Part shown: in pieces, positions 36,645-46,050 of the stretch
How positions within the stretch are numbered: the stretch's first letter is position 1
Layout: each line of letters opens with the position of its first letter
Assembly: GCA_013815385.1 (NCBI GenBank)
Contig: JACDGL010000009.1
Location: 62,001-126,000, forward strand
Direction of reading: 5' to 3'
Length of the DNA: 64,000 nucleotides
Source of the DNA: Taibaiella sp.
Lineage (GTDB): Bacteria > Bacteroidota > Bacteroidia > Chitinophagales > Chitinophagaceae
Notes under the pieces: generated by a model
The model's input: only the letters and a program-made list of their open reading frames with translations
The model's database searches: none
Told to the model about the DNA's origin: nothing
Translations under genes and position numbers: made by a program

Positions 36645-36652
36645 TAAATTTG
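36645..36652 (+). promoter_or_regulatory. -7 promoter box of phosphoglucomutase gene
   Basis: TAAATTTG on the + strand, 57 bp before the ATG at 36710. No good TTG lies at the ideal distance upstream. Confidence 0.5.
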
Positions 36653-36709
36653 GCGCAACAAGATTGTGTTAAAAAAATAAATTACAAATCACTATCATAG
36701 AACTAATAG

Positions 36710-38113
36710 ATGATACCAGATAAGATAAAATTCGGCACAGATGGCTGGCGCGCAATAATAGCTCAGGACTTTACAGTGTATAACGTAGCCCGTGTTACCA
36801 AAGGATTGGCTGACTGGCTGAAAAACAACAACGCTTCCCCTAAAGTACTGGTAGGACATGATTGCCGATTTGGAGGTGCGTTATTTGCAGAAACAGTAAC
36901 GGGGGTATTGTGCGCAAATGGAATAAAAGTAGCGTTGGCTAAAGGATTTGTAAGCACACCAATGATCTCATTGGGGGTGCTGAAGGCAGGTGCACAACAG
37001 GGCGTTATCATTACTGCGTCCCATAATCCACCATCTTATAATGGATTTAAATTAAAAGGGCCTCATGGTGGGCCAACCAGTCCTAAAGATATAGCCGCTG
37101 TGGAGGCAATGATACCCGATGATGTAACCATGCCCACGGAGAACATGAAACACTGGGAAGAAAAAGGCCTACTGGAATACATAAACCTTGAAGACATCTA
37201 TGTAAACTACCTGGAAGAGAAATTTGATCTTGAGGCACTGAAGAAATCGCCCTTTAAGCTGGCATATGATGCAATGTATGGTGCGGGACAGAATGTAATG
37301 CGCCGACTGCTGCCCACTGCGGTATTTATACACTGCGATGAAAACCCAGGCTTTCGTGGCCAGGCACCAGAGCCGCTTGATAAAAACCTGCAAGAACTGG
37401 CGCATACCGTAGCGACCACCCCTGAAATAAAAATAGGCCTGGCTACAGACGGAGATGCAGACAGAATAGGGCTATATGATGAAGATGGCAACTTTGTAGA
37501 TGCCCATCACATAATTCTATTGCTGGTACAGTACCTACATAAGAATAAAGGTATGAGCGGCAAAGTAGCGGTAGCCTTCTCTACTACCGACCGTGTACGA
37601 AGGATGGCAGAAGCTTATGGATTGCCGTTTGAAGTAACACCGGTGGGATTCAAATATATCAGTGATATAATGGTACGCGAAGATGTACTGGTAGGCGGGG
37701 AAGAAAGCGGCGGCATAGCCGTAAAGGGGCATATACCTGAGCGTGATGGTATATATGATGGACTGGTACTGTATGAATACATGACCAAATCGGGCAAAAC
37801 ATTGAATCAACTGATACAGGAAGTTTATGATGTGGTGGGGAAATTTGTTTACGAACGCAATGACCTGCATGTAGAAAACAATAAGAAAAATGCCATTATA
37901 CTGAAAGCACAGAATAATGAATACAAAGCCTTTGGCAAATACACTTTTAATAAAATAGAAACGATAGATGGTATTAAATACCATCTTGATAATGGCGGCT
38001 GGCTGATGCTACGCGCATCGGGCACCGAGCCCGTATTGCGCATCTATGCAGAAGGGAACAGCAAAGAGGAAACGCTGGATATACTGGAAAATGTGAAGAA
38101 AACTATCCTTTAA
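36710..38113 (+). CDS. Phosphoglucomutase/phosphomannomutase
   Basis: 467 residues of the alpha-D-phosphohexomutase family. The phosphoserine loop TASHNPPS puts the active Ser at 104, DGDADRIG near 246 binds Mg2+, GGEESGG near 328 selects the sugar, and RASGTEPVLRIYAEG near the end binds phosphate. It interconverts hexose 1- and 6-phosphates, supplying sugar nucleotides. It has its own promoter box and a strong terminator shared with the convergent transaldolase. Confidence 0.9.
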   Translation: MIPDKIKFGTDGWRAIIAQDFTVYNVARVTKGLADWLKNNNASPKVLVGHDCRFGGALFAETVTGVLCANGIKVALAKGFVSTPMISLGVLKAGAQQGVIITASHNPPSYNGFKLKGPHGGPTSPKDIAAVEAMIPDDVTMPTENMKHWEEKGLLEYINLEDIYVNYLEEKFDLEALKKSPFKLAYDAMYGAGQNVMRRLLPTAVFIHCDENPGFRGQAPEPLDKNLQELAHTVATTPEIKIGLATDGDADRIGLYDEDGNFVDAHHIILLLVQYLHKNKGMSGKVAVAFSTTDRVRRMAEAYGLPFEVTPVGFKYISDIMVREDVLVGGEESGGIAVKGHIPERDGIYDGLVLYEYMTKSGKTLNQLIQEVYDVVGKFVYERNDLHVENNKKNAIILKAQNNEYKAFGKYTFNKIETIDGIKYHLDNGGWLMLRASGTEPVLRIYAEGNSKEETLDILENVKKTIL

Positions 38114-38125
38114 TTACGTTGCTTT

Positions 38126-38165
38126 AACAAAGAAGGCGCTACCGTTTGATAGCGCCTTCTTTGTT
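38126..38165. terminator. Bidirectional terminator
   Basis: AACAAAGAAGGCGCTA and its complement form a 16-bp stem around an 8-base loop, followed by T-runs, between the convergent phosphoglucomutase and transaldolase genes. Confidence 0.85.
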
Positions 38166-38184
38166 TTATAAATCATTGCAATAG

Positions 38185-38838
38185 TTATTGCATTGTCTTA
38201 GCATCGTTGAGGAACTGCTGCAGGCCCAGGTCGGTGAGCGGGTGCTTCAGTAAACCCAGAATAGAGGGCAGCGGACAAGTGCATATATCAGCACCAGCCT
38301 CTGCGCAACGAACTATATGTAACGGAGTGCGAATAGAAGCCGCCAATACCTCGGTCATATAGCCCTGTACATTGTAGATATTTACTATCTGCTCAATCAA
38401 CTGAATGCCATCCCAACTGCTATCATCGATACGGCCAAGGAATGGGGAGACAAAGGTGGCGCCAGCTTTTGCTGCCAGTATAGCCTGCCCGGCAGAAAAT
38501 ACAAGCGTGCAGTTAGTTTTGATACCATTGTCGGTAAACCATTTGATAGCCTTAATACCATCCTTGATCATCGGCACCTTTACTACTATATTGGGGTGAA
38601 TAAGCGCGAGCTTTTTACCCTCTTCTACTATATCTTCAAACTTTGTACCGAATACCTCTGCACTTACAGGCCCGTCCACTATTTCGCAAATGGTCTTGTA
38701 GTGCGCCATTATAGCATCATGCCCTTTGATGCCTTCCTTAGCCATAAGGGTGGGGTTAGTAGTAACACCATCCAGTATGCCTAAATCATTTGCCTCTTTT
38801 ATCTGCTCTATGTTAGCAGTATCTATAAAAAACTTCAT
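38185..38838 (-). CDS. Transaldolase, FSA/TalC type
   Basis: 217 residues, the short single-domain form. MKFFIDTANIEQIKE opens the barrel, GVTTNPTLMAKEG follows, and Lys87 in IVVKVPM is the Schiff-base lysine. CTLVFSAGQAILAAKAGA completes the site. Short bacterial members act as transaldolases of the non-oxidative pentose phosphate pathway or as fructose-6-phosphate aldolases; sequence alone does not settle which. Confidence 0.88.
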   Translation of the reverse strand: MKFFIDTANIEQIKEANDLGILDGVTTNPTLMAKEGIKGHDAIMAHYKTICEIVDGPVSAEVFGTKFEDIVEEGKKLALIHPNIVVKVPMIKDGIKAIKWFTDNGIKTNCTLVFSAGQAILAAKAGATFVSPFLGRIDDSSWDGIQLIEQIVNIYNVQGYMTEVLAASIRTPLHIVRCAEAGADICTCPLPSILGLLKHPLTDLGLQQFLNDAKTMQ

Positions 38839-39002
38839 AAATAAATATAAAAAACTGGCAAGTTACTTACATCGCACCGCTACAACCGCCCGCCCTTGCT
38901 ACATTCCTGTCCTGGGGGATTCAGCAGGAGCTGGCCGTATAAGACTTGCCAGGGCGGCAAAGGTAATAAAGTTTCGCATTATTCAATAAGTATAAAAAAA
39001 GA

Positions 39003-39030
39003 AATAGCGTGTATTGTGATACACGCTATC
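39003..39030 (-). terminator. Terminator of the isomerase gene
   Basis: ATAGCGTGTAT pairs with ATACACGCTAT around a short loop, followed on the minus strand by a run of seven T, 28 bp after the isomerase stop. Confidence 0.8.
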
Positions 39031-39057
39031 AAAAAATATTATTGAGGCTAGTATAGA

Positions 39058-40044
39058 TCAGTTCTTAGCAAGAGTGCCTTTCAGGTAATCTATCACTTTT
39101 ACTTCTGTGGCATCCACATTACGGAGGTCGGCAAGCATTACTGAAACCCAATCAGTAAGATGAATAATATAAAATACACGCTCCCAATAGCTTTTGCCCT
39201 TAGATGTTATTTCTAAAATATTAGGCGTGTATTTACGTATGATCTTCTTATTGATGTCCATACGTGTTTGTACCCGTTCGTAGTCGCCCTCATTCCTTAG
39301 TATGATCACTATCTTGTCGTCTGCCTTATCGCGCCACCCTACCAGCTCGTTATGGTTCATTTCAGGAATAACGTGGTGCCAGGCGAGGATCTTACTATTC
39401 TCGTTCAACTGCTGGCGGAAACGGATAGCAACCCCTTCAAAATCAGCAGCGGAATAGATAACAGGCAATTTGCCATTTATCTTCTGAGCTATAGTACTTG
39501 CTTTTTTTTGTATATTTTTTTCTTCCGCTTTCAGTTCTTTAATAATAGCCTTTATATTCTTAATATAATCATCCTTTATCAACCCGAAATGTGAAAATAT
39601 CCGCAATACCTGTATCATGCTGTAGCCAATGCAGGAACGAGGAGGCATACCAGCAGGCAATAAAATGCAATCGAGATTTTTCTTTTTAGCAATCTCGGCA
39701 ACTTTTCCGCCAGATGTAATGCATACAATGGTAGCCTTAGCCTTAATAGCCTGCTGCATAGCAGCAAGGGTCTCTTCTGTATTGCCAGAATAAGAAGATA
39801 TAATTACCAGCGAATGCTTATTGACAAATGCAGGCAGAAAATAATCTTTATTAATTACGAAAGGGATCTTCAGCGATCCGTAAACATAGTTTTGTACTAT
39901 AGACCCACCAATGCCACTGCCGCCCAAACCGGAAAGCACCACATTACTAAATTCTTTGGCAGGTGAAATGAAACGATAACTTTGTGCTATTATAAGAGAT
40001 TCCTGAAGCTGTGTTGGGAAGTCTAAAACTAATTGTTTCATCAT
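39058..40044 (-). CDS. Bifunctional phosphoglucose/phosphomannose isomerase
   Basis: 328 residues from ATG 40044 (a second ATG follows at once). The upstream open frame overlaps the divergent yraN gene and is rejected. It has a double SIS-domain fold: GLGGSGIGGSIVQNYV near residue 40, ISSYSGNTEETLAAM near 77 and VCITSGGKVAEIAKK near 100. HNELVGW near 230 holds the catalytic Glu/His region. It should equilibrate glucose 6-, fructose 6- and mannose 6-phosphate, fitting the nearby phosphohexomutase and transaldolase. Confidence 0.85.
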   Translation of the reverse strand: MMKQLVLDFPTQLQESLIIAQSYRFISPAKEFSNVVLSGLGGSGIGGSIVQNYVYGSLKIPFVINKDYFLPAFVNKHSLVIISSYSGNTEETLAAMQQAIKAKATIVCITSGGKVAEIAKKKNLDCILLPAGMPPRSCIGYSMIQVLRIFSHFGLIKDDYIKNIKAIIKELKAEEKNIQKKASTIAQKINGKLPVIYSAADFEGVAIRFRQQLNENSKILAWHHVIPEMNHNELVGWRDKADDKIVIILRNEGDYERVQTRMDINKKIIRKYTPNILEITSKGKSYWERVFYIIHLTDWVSVMLADLRNVDATEVKVIDYLKGTLAKN

Positions 40045-40057
40045 TTTTTCTGTTTCA

Positions 40058-40414
40058 ATGTCCAAACATAAAGAAACTGGCATAAAAGGAGAACAAATTG
40101 CTGTAAAGTTTTTAATAAATAAGGGATACAGTGTTTTGCATACCAACTGGCGCTTTGGCAAAAAAGAAGTAGATATTATAGCTACCAAGGGAGATACACT
40201 CGTATTTGTAGAAGTAAAAACAAGACGTAATTTTGATTTCGGCTTTCCTGAAGAATCTGTAAACGAGCGTAAAAAAGGCTTCCTGCGTATAGCCGCGGAG
40301 GCTTTTATTAATGAAAATATGGGATATCCCTGTATACGATTTGATATTATCAGCATACTGCTGGAACAGGAAAATGTAAAGGAATTACTGCATTATGAGG
40401 GGGCTTTTTATTGA
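40058..40414 (+). CDS. YraN/UPF0102 family protein
   Basis: 118 residues. The fold is restriction-endonuclease-like: GEQIAVKFLINKGYSVLHTN near the start, then EVDIIATKGDTLVFVEVKTR with the D-E-K catalytic-like residues. The exact role of the family in DNA processing is unknown. Its ATG lies only 13 bp from the start of the divergent isomerase gene. Confidence 0.85.
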   Translation: MSKHKETGIKGEQIAVKFLINKGYSVLHTNWRFGKKEVDIIATKGDTLVFVEVKTRRNFDFGFPEESVNERKKGFLRIAAEAFINENMGYPCIRFDIISILLEQENVKELLHYEGAFY

Positions 40415-40462
40415 TAATGGCTGTAATAAACAGTATATATTTTTTACTATTGTGCCAATAAC

Positions 40463-41455
40463 ATGCAAAACGCCCCCGCTAAACCAGGCATTGGCCCTGA
40501 ACCTAAAAAAAACGATACGCCACGACAGGTAGTATTTATACTGGTACTTATATTGTGTTGCACACCCTTCATTACCCCGCCCATAGCATTGTTCCTGGGG
40601 CTGGTTATAGCGCTCACCCTGGGTCATCCGTTCCTGCATCTTAACAGAAAGGCTACTAACTGGCTTTTGAAAATATCAGTAGTCGGGCTTGGGTTTGGCA
40701 TGAACATAAATACCGCGCTACAGGCTGGGAGGCAAGGATTTCTGTTTACTGTTATTTCCATAACCGGTACACTGGTACTGGGTATACTACTTGGTAAAGC
40801 CTTTAAAATAGAGCAAAAGACATCGTACCTCGTATCATCTGGCACCGCAATATGCGGGGGCAGCGCCATAGCAGCTGTAGCGCCTGTAATAGGGGCCGAG
40901 GAAAAATCAATTTCAGTAGCACTGGGTATCGTTTTCATTTTAAACTCTATAGCCTTATTTGTTTTTCCGCTACTTGGCCAATGGCTTCATTTGACACAGG
41001 AACAGTTTGGCTTGTGGAGCGCAATAGCCATACATGATACCAGCTCTGTAGTAGGCGCGGCAAGCAAGTACGATTCCTATTTTCCCGGTACTGTACAAAA
41101 AGCACTGCAAATAGCTACCACCGTGAAACTGGCGCGTGCCCTATGGATAATACCTGTGGCATTGTTTTCTGCATTCTTTTTCAAGACAAAATCAAAAAAA
41201 ATAAATATACCCTGGTTCATTGGCTGTTTTATTATAGCCATGATCATCTATACCTACATACCACTGGTACAGAACTATGGGCATTATGTGGTGACCATAG
41301 CCAGGCAGGGCCTTACCGTGACACTATTCCTGATAGGGTGCGGACTCTCTAAAAAAGTAATGCAATCGGTGGGTGCAAAGCCTTTTATACAGGGAGTGAT
41401 TTTATGGCTGGTCATTTCCATAACTGCACTATACGCAGTTATGCACCTTGCATAA
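40463..41455 (+). CDS. YeiH-type putative anion transporter
   Basis: 330 residues with about nine or ten membrane segments, of the UPF0324/YeiH family of putative sulfate exporters. Signature pieces are GLGFGMNINTAL, SSGTAICGGSAIAAVAPVIG and AIHDTSSVVGAASKY. The substrate is not proven for the family. It lies 48 bp after yraN on the same strand. Confidence 0.85.
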   Translation: MQNAPAKPGIGPEPKKNDTPRQVVFILVLILCCTPFITPPIALFLGLVIALTLGHPFLHLNRKATNWLLKISVVGLGFGMNINTALQAGRQGFLFTVISITGTLVLGILLGKAFKIEQKTSYLVSSGTAICGGSAIAAVAPVIGAEEKSISVALGIVFILNSIALFVFPLLGQWLHLTQEQFGLWSAIAIHDTSSVVGAASKYDSYFPGTVQKALQIATTVKLARALWIIPVALFSAFFFKTKSKKINIPWFIGCFIIAMIIYTYIPLVQNYGHYVVTIARQGLTVTLFLIGCGLSKKVMQSVGAKPFIQGVILWLVISITALYAVMHLA

Positions 41456-41518
41456 TAAACGTAATTTAACAGCCAGTAGCTATTGGTAAAAGAAACCCAT
41501 TAATTTTGCCCCCTCATT

Positions 41519-42694
41519 ATGGCAGATAATAACCGGTACAATCAACGAGGCGTTTCCGCACAAAAAGAAGATGTGCATAAAGCAATATCCAGACTGGATA
41601 AAGGTTTGTACCCAAATGCCTTTTGTAAGATGTACCCGGACTACTGGGGTGGTGACGATGCCTTTTGTAATGTGATGCATGCAGATGGCGCGGGTACCAA
41701 ATCGATACTTGCCTACCTATACTGGAAAGAAACATGCGACCTGAGCGTATGGAAGGGAATAGCCATAGACTCTATAGTAATGAACACGGACGACCTGCTG
41801 TGCGTAGGGGCTACAGGCCCATTTACCTACTCATCTACCATAGGACGTAATAAAAACCTGATACCGGGAGAAGTAATATCTGAAATAATAAACGGCACAC
41901 AAGGTTACTTTGACCGGCTGAAAGAATACGGAATAGAAGTACACCTGATGGGTGGAGAAACAGCTGATGTAGGCGATGTGGTACGCACCGTGATAGTAGA
42001 CGGCACCATGGCCTGCCGTATGCGCAGGGATAAACTGGTAACCACTGAAAAGATGCAGGCGGGTGACGTAGTAGTATCGCTTGCGAGCTATGGGCAGGCT
42101 ACCTATGAGGATGAATATAACAGCGGAATGGGGAGCAACGGCCTTACCAGCGCCCGCCATGAAATGCTGAATAAAGAATACGCACATAAATACCCGGAAA
42201 GTGTAGACCCTAACCTGCCTGAAGAAGTAGTATATAATGGCAGCTACCGATTAACAGATGCCGCTGAAGGAACACCACTAAATATTGGGAAGTTATTGCT
42301 ATCCCCTACCCGTACCTATGCTCCCGTTGTATTGCAAATATTGCAACAACACTTTGATAAGATACATGGGATAATACATTGCAGCGGTGGCGGACAGAGC
42401 AAATGCCTGCATTACCTGCCGCAACCACTGCGGGTAGTAAAGAACAATTTATTACCAATTCCCCCGTTATTCAAAATGATACAGCAATCGGCGGGAACTG
42501 AGTGGAAAGAAATGTACCAGGTATTTAATATGGGGCAGCGGCTGGAACTGTTTACAGATAAGGATACAGCACAGGATATAGTTGCTATTGCAAAACAATT
42601 TGGTATAGATGCCCAGGTATCGGGGCATGTGGAAAAGAGCGAAATAAAAGAAGTGGTGATAGATAACGAACTGGGTACATTCAGGTACACATGA
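41519..42694 (+). CDS. purM: AIR synthase (PurM)
   Basis: 391 residues, longer than the usual 345 but typical for Bacteroidota members. It closes the imidazole ring of FGAM to AIR in purine synthesis, using ATP. Key parts are HADGAGTKSILAYL, SIVMNTDDLLCVGA, HLMGGETADVGD and IIHCSGGGQSKC. A TAATTTTG box at 41501-41508 ends 10 bp before the ATG, so the leader is very short. Confidence 0.88.
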   Translation: MADNNRYNQRGVSAQKEDVHKAISRLDKGLYPNAFCKMYPDYWGGDDAFCNVMHADGAGTKSILAYLYWKETCDLSVWKGIAIDSIVMNTDDLLCVGATGPFTYSSTIGRNKNLIPGEVISEIINGTQGYFDRLKEYGIEVHLMGGETADVGDVVRTVIVDGTMACRMRRDKLVTTEKMQAGDVVVSLASYGQATYEDEYNSGMGSNGLTSARHEMLNKEYAHKYPESVDPNLPEEVVYNGSYRLTDAAEGTPLNIGKLLLSPTRTYAPVVLQILQQHFDKIHGIIHCSGGGQSKCLHYLPQPLRVVKNNLLPIPPLFKMIQQSAGTEWKEMYQVFNMGQRLELFTDKDTAQDIVAIAKQFGIDAQVSGHVEKSEIKEVVIDNELGTFRYT

Positions 42695-42749
42695 TATTTG
42701 GCATTATTAATGCTATTAATTTAAAAAATCATACCCCAAAAACACTTTT

Positions 42750-43613
42750 ATGAGCATAAAAACTGCATTAATTGCCCTGATAGCTTTATTTAGCTGCGCC
42801 GCCGCAAACGCACAGGATAAGATATACACGCGTGAAGGAGACGTAATACAGGCTAAAATAAAAGAGGTTACTACCAAGGTCATTACCTATAAGAAACAGG
42901 ATAACCCTGATGGGCCGGAATACAGCATCAATAAAAACAATGTAGAGAAGATAACGTATCAGAATGGTACGGAAGATAAGTTTGACGAAGCAGAAGAAGC
43001 GCCTGTTCGCCGCCGTATGCCGCCTAGCCCCTTCCAGCACAATGCTGGTAAAGGAGATATGCGGTATGGCAAGAACATAGTTAGCTTCTCGCCCCTACAG
43101 CTTTCCAGTGATTACGTAACCAGTGGGATAGGAATAGGGCTCAGCTATGAGCGCGTGCTGGATAAGAATGGCATCATTAGCTTTTATATTCCTGTTTCTA
43201 TCAGCTTTAACAATAACAACAACAATTATTCAAACGGCTATAATCCAAACAACACTACTTACAATACTTTTTACGCATTTCCCGGTATAAAGTTCTACCC
43301 TACAGGCAGTCGCGGACCTATACGGTATTCATTAGGTACGTCGTTCGTATTTGCACAGGGCACTTATGGTGCTGGCTATTATAATAGTACTACCGGAACC
43401 CAAACCTTTGAAAATAGCACCTACTCTATCTTCGGATTCATGATCAATAACACATTGAATGCCAACCCTACCCCCCATATCTATTTAGGTCTGGAATTGG
43501 GCCTGGGTGCTTCCTATACCAATAGCCTGAATAATAACTACAACAATAATTACAGTACCAATGCGACCAATCCTATAGTACAGTTCTCCTTTAGGATAGG
43601 ATATCGTTTTTAG
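42750..43613 (+). CDS. Outer-membrane beta-barrel protein, unknown
   Basis: 287 residues with a signal peptide (IALIALFSCAAANAQ). Residues 20-75 form a small beta domain (IYTREGDVIQAKIKEVTTKV) seen in several Bacteroidota envelope proteins. From about 100 on, alternating strands end in FSFRIGYRF, with the terminal aromatic residue of an outer-membrane barrel. Asn-rich loops (NNNNNYSNGY) occur. Function unknown. Confidence 0.75.
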   Translation: MSIKTALIALIALFSCAAANAQDKIYTREGDVIQAKIKEVTTKVITYKKQDNPDGPEYSINKNNVEKITYQNGTEDKFDEAEEAPVRRRMPPSPFQHNAGKGDMRYGKNIVSFSPLQLSSDYVTSGIGIGLSYERVLDKNGIISFYIPVSISFNNNNNNYSNGYNPNNTTYNTFYAFPGIKFYPTGSRGPIRYSLGTSFVFAQGTYGAGYYNSTTGTQTFENSTYSIFGFMINNTLNANPTPHIYLGLELGLGASYTNSLNNNYNNNYSTNATNPIVQFSFRIGYRF

Positions 43614-43615
43614 AA

Positions 43616-44173
43616 TTAATTGAGCGGATTAGCGGAGAGGTGGAACGTGGTAGTAGTGTTTATTTGTGTGCCGTGTGGAGGTATACTATCAAACGTAGCC
43701 CTGAACTGAACAAATATCGTATCCTGTAAAAAATAATTTTTCAGATCGGCAGAGGTATCATTAAGAGATACCGTCGGGCTATTCTTACCAATATTATCAT
43801 TATAAGCTACCCTTATCTTAGGCAAGCTGGTGCCTGCAATGAATACATCTACGCTATGGAGGAAATTAAGATTTTTACCAGCGGGAGCAGTCATCTGCAG
43901 GAGGATACTTTTCAGCGTTACCGAATTGATCTTATCGGTGCTGGTATTGTATTGTGTAAGATATTGCTTTGAATTAGTGGGCACCGGAACTGAGGGAAAT
44001 GTAATAGTTACCCCGCCCGGTGGCAGCGTGTGGATGTTTGATGAATCAGGGAAAAGGGAACCATCTAACTGTTGTGTATAGGGCAGGTCCTGCTCTATTT
44101 GTGTCAATTGTTTTATTTTATTGCAACTTGTGGCAAATATAGCTAGAGCAGCTACTAATAGGATCTTTCTCAT
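43616..44173 (-). CDS. Lipoprotein, unknown
   Basis: 185 residues with a lipoprotein signal (LLVAALAIFATSC). The mature part is beta-rich with Thr/Pro-rich segments and no named family. It ends 2 bp from the convergent barrel gene and no terminator separates them, so the two transcripts must overlap. It is divergent from mtaB. Confidence 0.7.
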   Translation of the reverse strand: MRKILLVAALAIFATSCNKIKQLTQIEQDLPYTQQLDGSLFPDSSNIHTLPPGGVTITFPSVPVPTNSKQYLTQYNTSTDKINSVTLKSILLQMTAPAGKNLNFLHSVDVFIAGTSLPKIRVAYNDNIGKNSPTVSLNDTSADLKNYFLQDTIFVQFRATFDSIPPHGTQINTTTTFHLSANPLN

Positions 44174-44229
44174 ATACAGATTATTATCAAAATTAAGGCT
44201 TTGGCGTGAGGTGTAGAATAATTTATCGC

Positions 44230-44237
44230 TAAATTTG
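44230..44237 (+). promoter_or_regulatory. -7 promoter box of mtaB
   Basis: TAAATTTG ends 8 bp before the mtaB ATG at 44246, which predicts an almost leaderless transcript. Confidence 0.55.
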
Positions 44238-44245
44238 CCACCTTT

Positions 44246-45520
44246 ATGTCAAACGAGCGGACGGTAGCATTTCACACCCTGGGCTGTAAGCTTAATTATT
44301 CAGAAACATCAACACTATCCCGTACCCTGGAGGCAGAAGGATTTGTGAAGAAGGATTTTGATGAAGAGGCTGAGGTGTATGTAATCAATACCTGCTCTGT
44401 AACTGAGAACGCTGATAAAGAATGCCGGCTACTAGTACGGCGCATACAAAAAAGAGCGCCGGGTGCTATGGTAGTAATTACCGGATGCTATGCACAGTTG
44501 AAACCGAAAGAAATAGCAGCTATAGAAGGTGTGGACCTGGTGCTGGGCGCAGCCGAGAAATTCAATCTTTCGCATCACCTGAAAGAACTTACAAAGGGAG
44601 ATGCCACTAAAATATGCTCGTGTGATATAGAGGATGTGAGCGGTTTCAATAGCTCCTACTCACTTACAGACCGTACACGTACCTTTCTTAAGGTGCAGGA
44701 TGGCTGCGACTATACCTGCTCTTTTTGCACCATACCAATGGCCAGAGGACATAGCCGTAGTGACAGCATAGATGGGGTGCTACAAAATGTAAAAGAACTG
44801 GCGACTACAGGCACCAAAGAAATAGTGCTTACGGGCATTAACCTGGGAGATTTCGGGAAAGGAACCAATGGAGGTAAAAAGCGGGAAGAAAATTTTTATG
44901 ACCTGGTGCAGGCACTGGATGAAACTAAAGGCATAGAACGCTACAGGATATCATCTATAGAGCCAAACTTATTAACTAATGAGATCATAGAATTTGTAGC
45001 ACAGTCGCGGAAGTTTATGCCGCACTTTCATATACCCCTGCAAAGCGGCAGCAATAAGATACTGGCATCTATGCGCAGACGGTATAAGAAAGAATTATAT
45101 GCAGAACGTATAGAAGCTATAAAAATGCTGATGCCCCATTGCAGTATAGGTGCAGATGTGATAGTTGGTTTCCCTGATGAGCGGGAAGAAGATTTTAAAG
45201 AAACATTTGATTTTCTGCATAGCCTAGATGTTTCTTATCTGCATGTATTTACCTACTCTGAGCGTACTAACACCGCTGCGCTGGACATAAAACCAGTAGT
45301 ACCTGTACACGTACGAAATGAGCGTAATAAAATACTGAGGAACTTATCTTATAATAAATCTCAATACTTTACGGTACAACATGCAGGGCAGCAGCGTAAG
45401 GTGCTATTTGAAAAACAAGACAGTAATGGCATGATGGAAGGATACACTGATAATTATATAAAGATACAGACACCACATCGCGCTGAATGGGTAAACCAGC
45501 TAGTTGACTGGACGATATAA
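44246..45520 (+). CDS. mtaB: tRNA t6A37 methylthiotransferase MtaB
   Basis: 424 residues. It adds a methylthio group to t6A at position 37 of ANN-decoding tRNAs. The N-terminal UPF0004 domain supplies Cys14, Cys50 and Cys81 for the second cluster; the radical-SAM motif CDYTCSFC places Cys154, 158 and 161. A TRAM-like end (QYFTVQHAGQQRKVLFEK) binds tRNA. The tRNA-Lys gene just downstream would be a substrate, although the adjacency may be chance. Confidence 0.92.
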   Translation: MSNERTVAFHTLGCKLNYSETSTLSRTLEAEGFVKKDFDEEAEVYVINTCSVTENADKECRLLVRRIQKRAPGAMVVITGCYAQLKPKEIAAIEGVDLVLGAAEKFNLSHHLKELTKGDATKICSCDIEDVSGFNSSYSLTDRTRTFLKVQDGCDYTCSFCTIPMARGHSRSDSIDGVLQNVKELATTGTKEIVLTGINLGDFGKGTNGGKKREENFYDLVQALDETKGIERYRISSIEPNLLTNEIIEFVAQSRKFMPHFHIPLQSGSNKILASMRRRYKKELYAERIEAIKMLMPHCSIGADVIVGFPDEREEDFKETFDFLHSLDVSYLHVFTYSERTNTAALDIKPVVPVHVRNERNKILRNLSYNKSQYFTVQHAGQQRKVLFEKQDSNGMMEGYTDNYIKIQTPHRAEWVNQLVDWTI

Positions 45521-45559
45521 ATCACCTGATTAGATAGTTCTATTATTCAACTATTCCAT

Positions 45560-45567
45560 TATCTTTG
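45560..45567 (+). promoter_or_regulatory. -7 promoter box of tRNA-Lys
   Basis: TATCTTTG lies 23 bp before the mature tRNA 5' end, giving a short precursor leader. Confidence 0.6.
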
Positions 45568-45590
45568 CCATCCCAAAAAGGGAATACCAA

Positions 45591-45663
<73 letters not shown>

Positions 45664-45672
45664 CAATACAGT

Positions 45673-45711
45673 AAAGGGTTTCAGACGATCATGTTTGAAA
45701 CCCTTTTTTTA
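45673..45711 (+). terminator. Terminator of tRNA-Lys
   Basis: AAAGGGTTTCA pairs with TGAAACCCTTT around a 12-base loop and is followed by seven T. It is a textbook intrinsic terminator 10 bp past the tRNA. Confidence 0.85.
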
Positions 45712-46050
45712 TTGCTCAAACAATTTGAAAGAAATAAGAAATTATTTCTCATCTGGAGGTGTTTTAATACTAATTGAAACAAATACGAGTTAGGATATTA
45801 ATAATACACTCCCAAAAAATCGGCAAATGGCGACCCCGGGTGCCCTGCAGGGGCATGACTGTATGGGGGGGGCAGGATTGGGTGGGTATAGGACATACAT
45901 TTAAAAACTCTTATTAACAAGAATTGTAGTGTCATTTGAAAACCACATGTCTAAGTGGATGGTGAACTACCAGATGGAAAAGAACTACGATCATGCTCCT
46001 GCTTGATACCGGATTACACAGTATAATCCTCTGATTTAATTTTCATCTCA
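45712..46050. other. Gene-free stretch between tRNA-Lys and N-ATPase operon
   Basis: No convincing gene. It holds a G/C-rich patch with a near palindrome on TGCCCTGCAGGGGCA (about 45850) and a run of eight G near 45875, then AT-rich sequence. I saw no copy of the tRNA 3' end that would mark an attachment site. Confidence 0.5.

Noticed and set aside
40045-40356. N-terminal extension of the isomerase
   Set aside because: It overlaps yraN, which is a good family match; the SIS protein starts properly at 40044.
45947-46006. 19-codon frame MSKWMVNYQMEKNYDHAPA
   Set aside because: Too short, no promoter or start context, no recognisable family.
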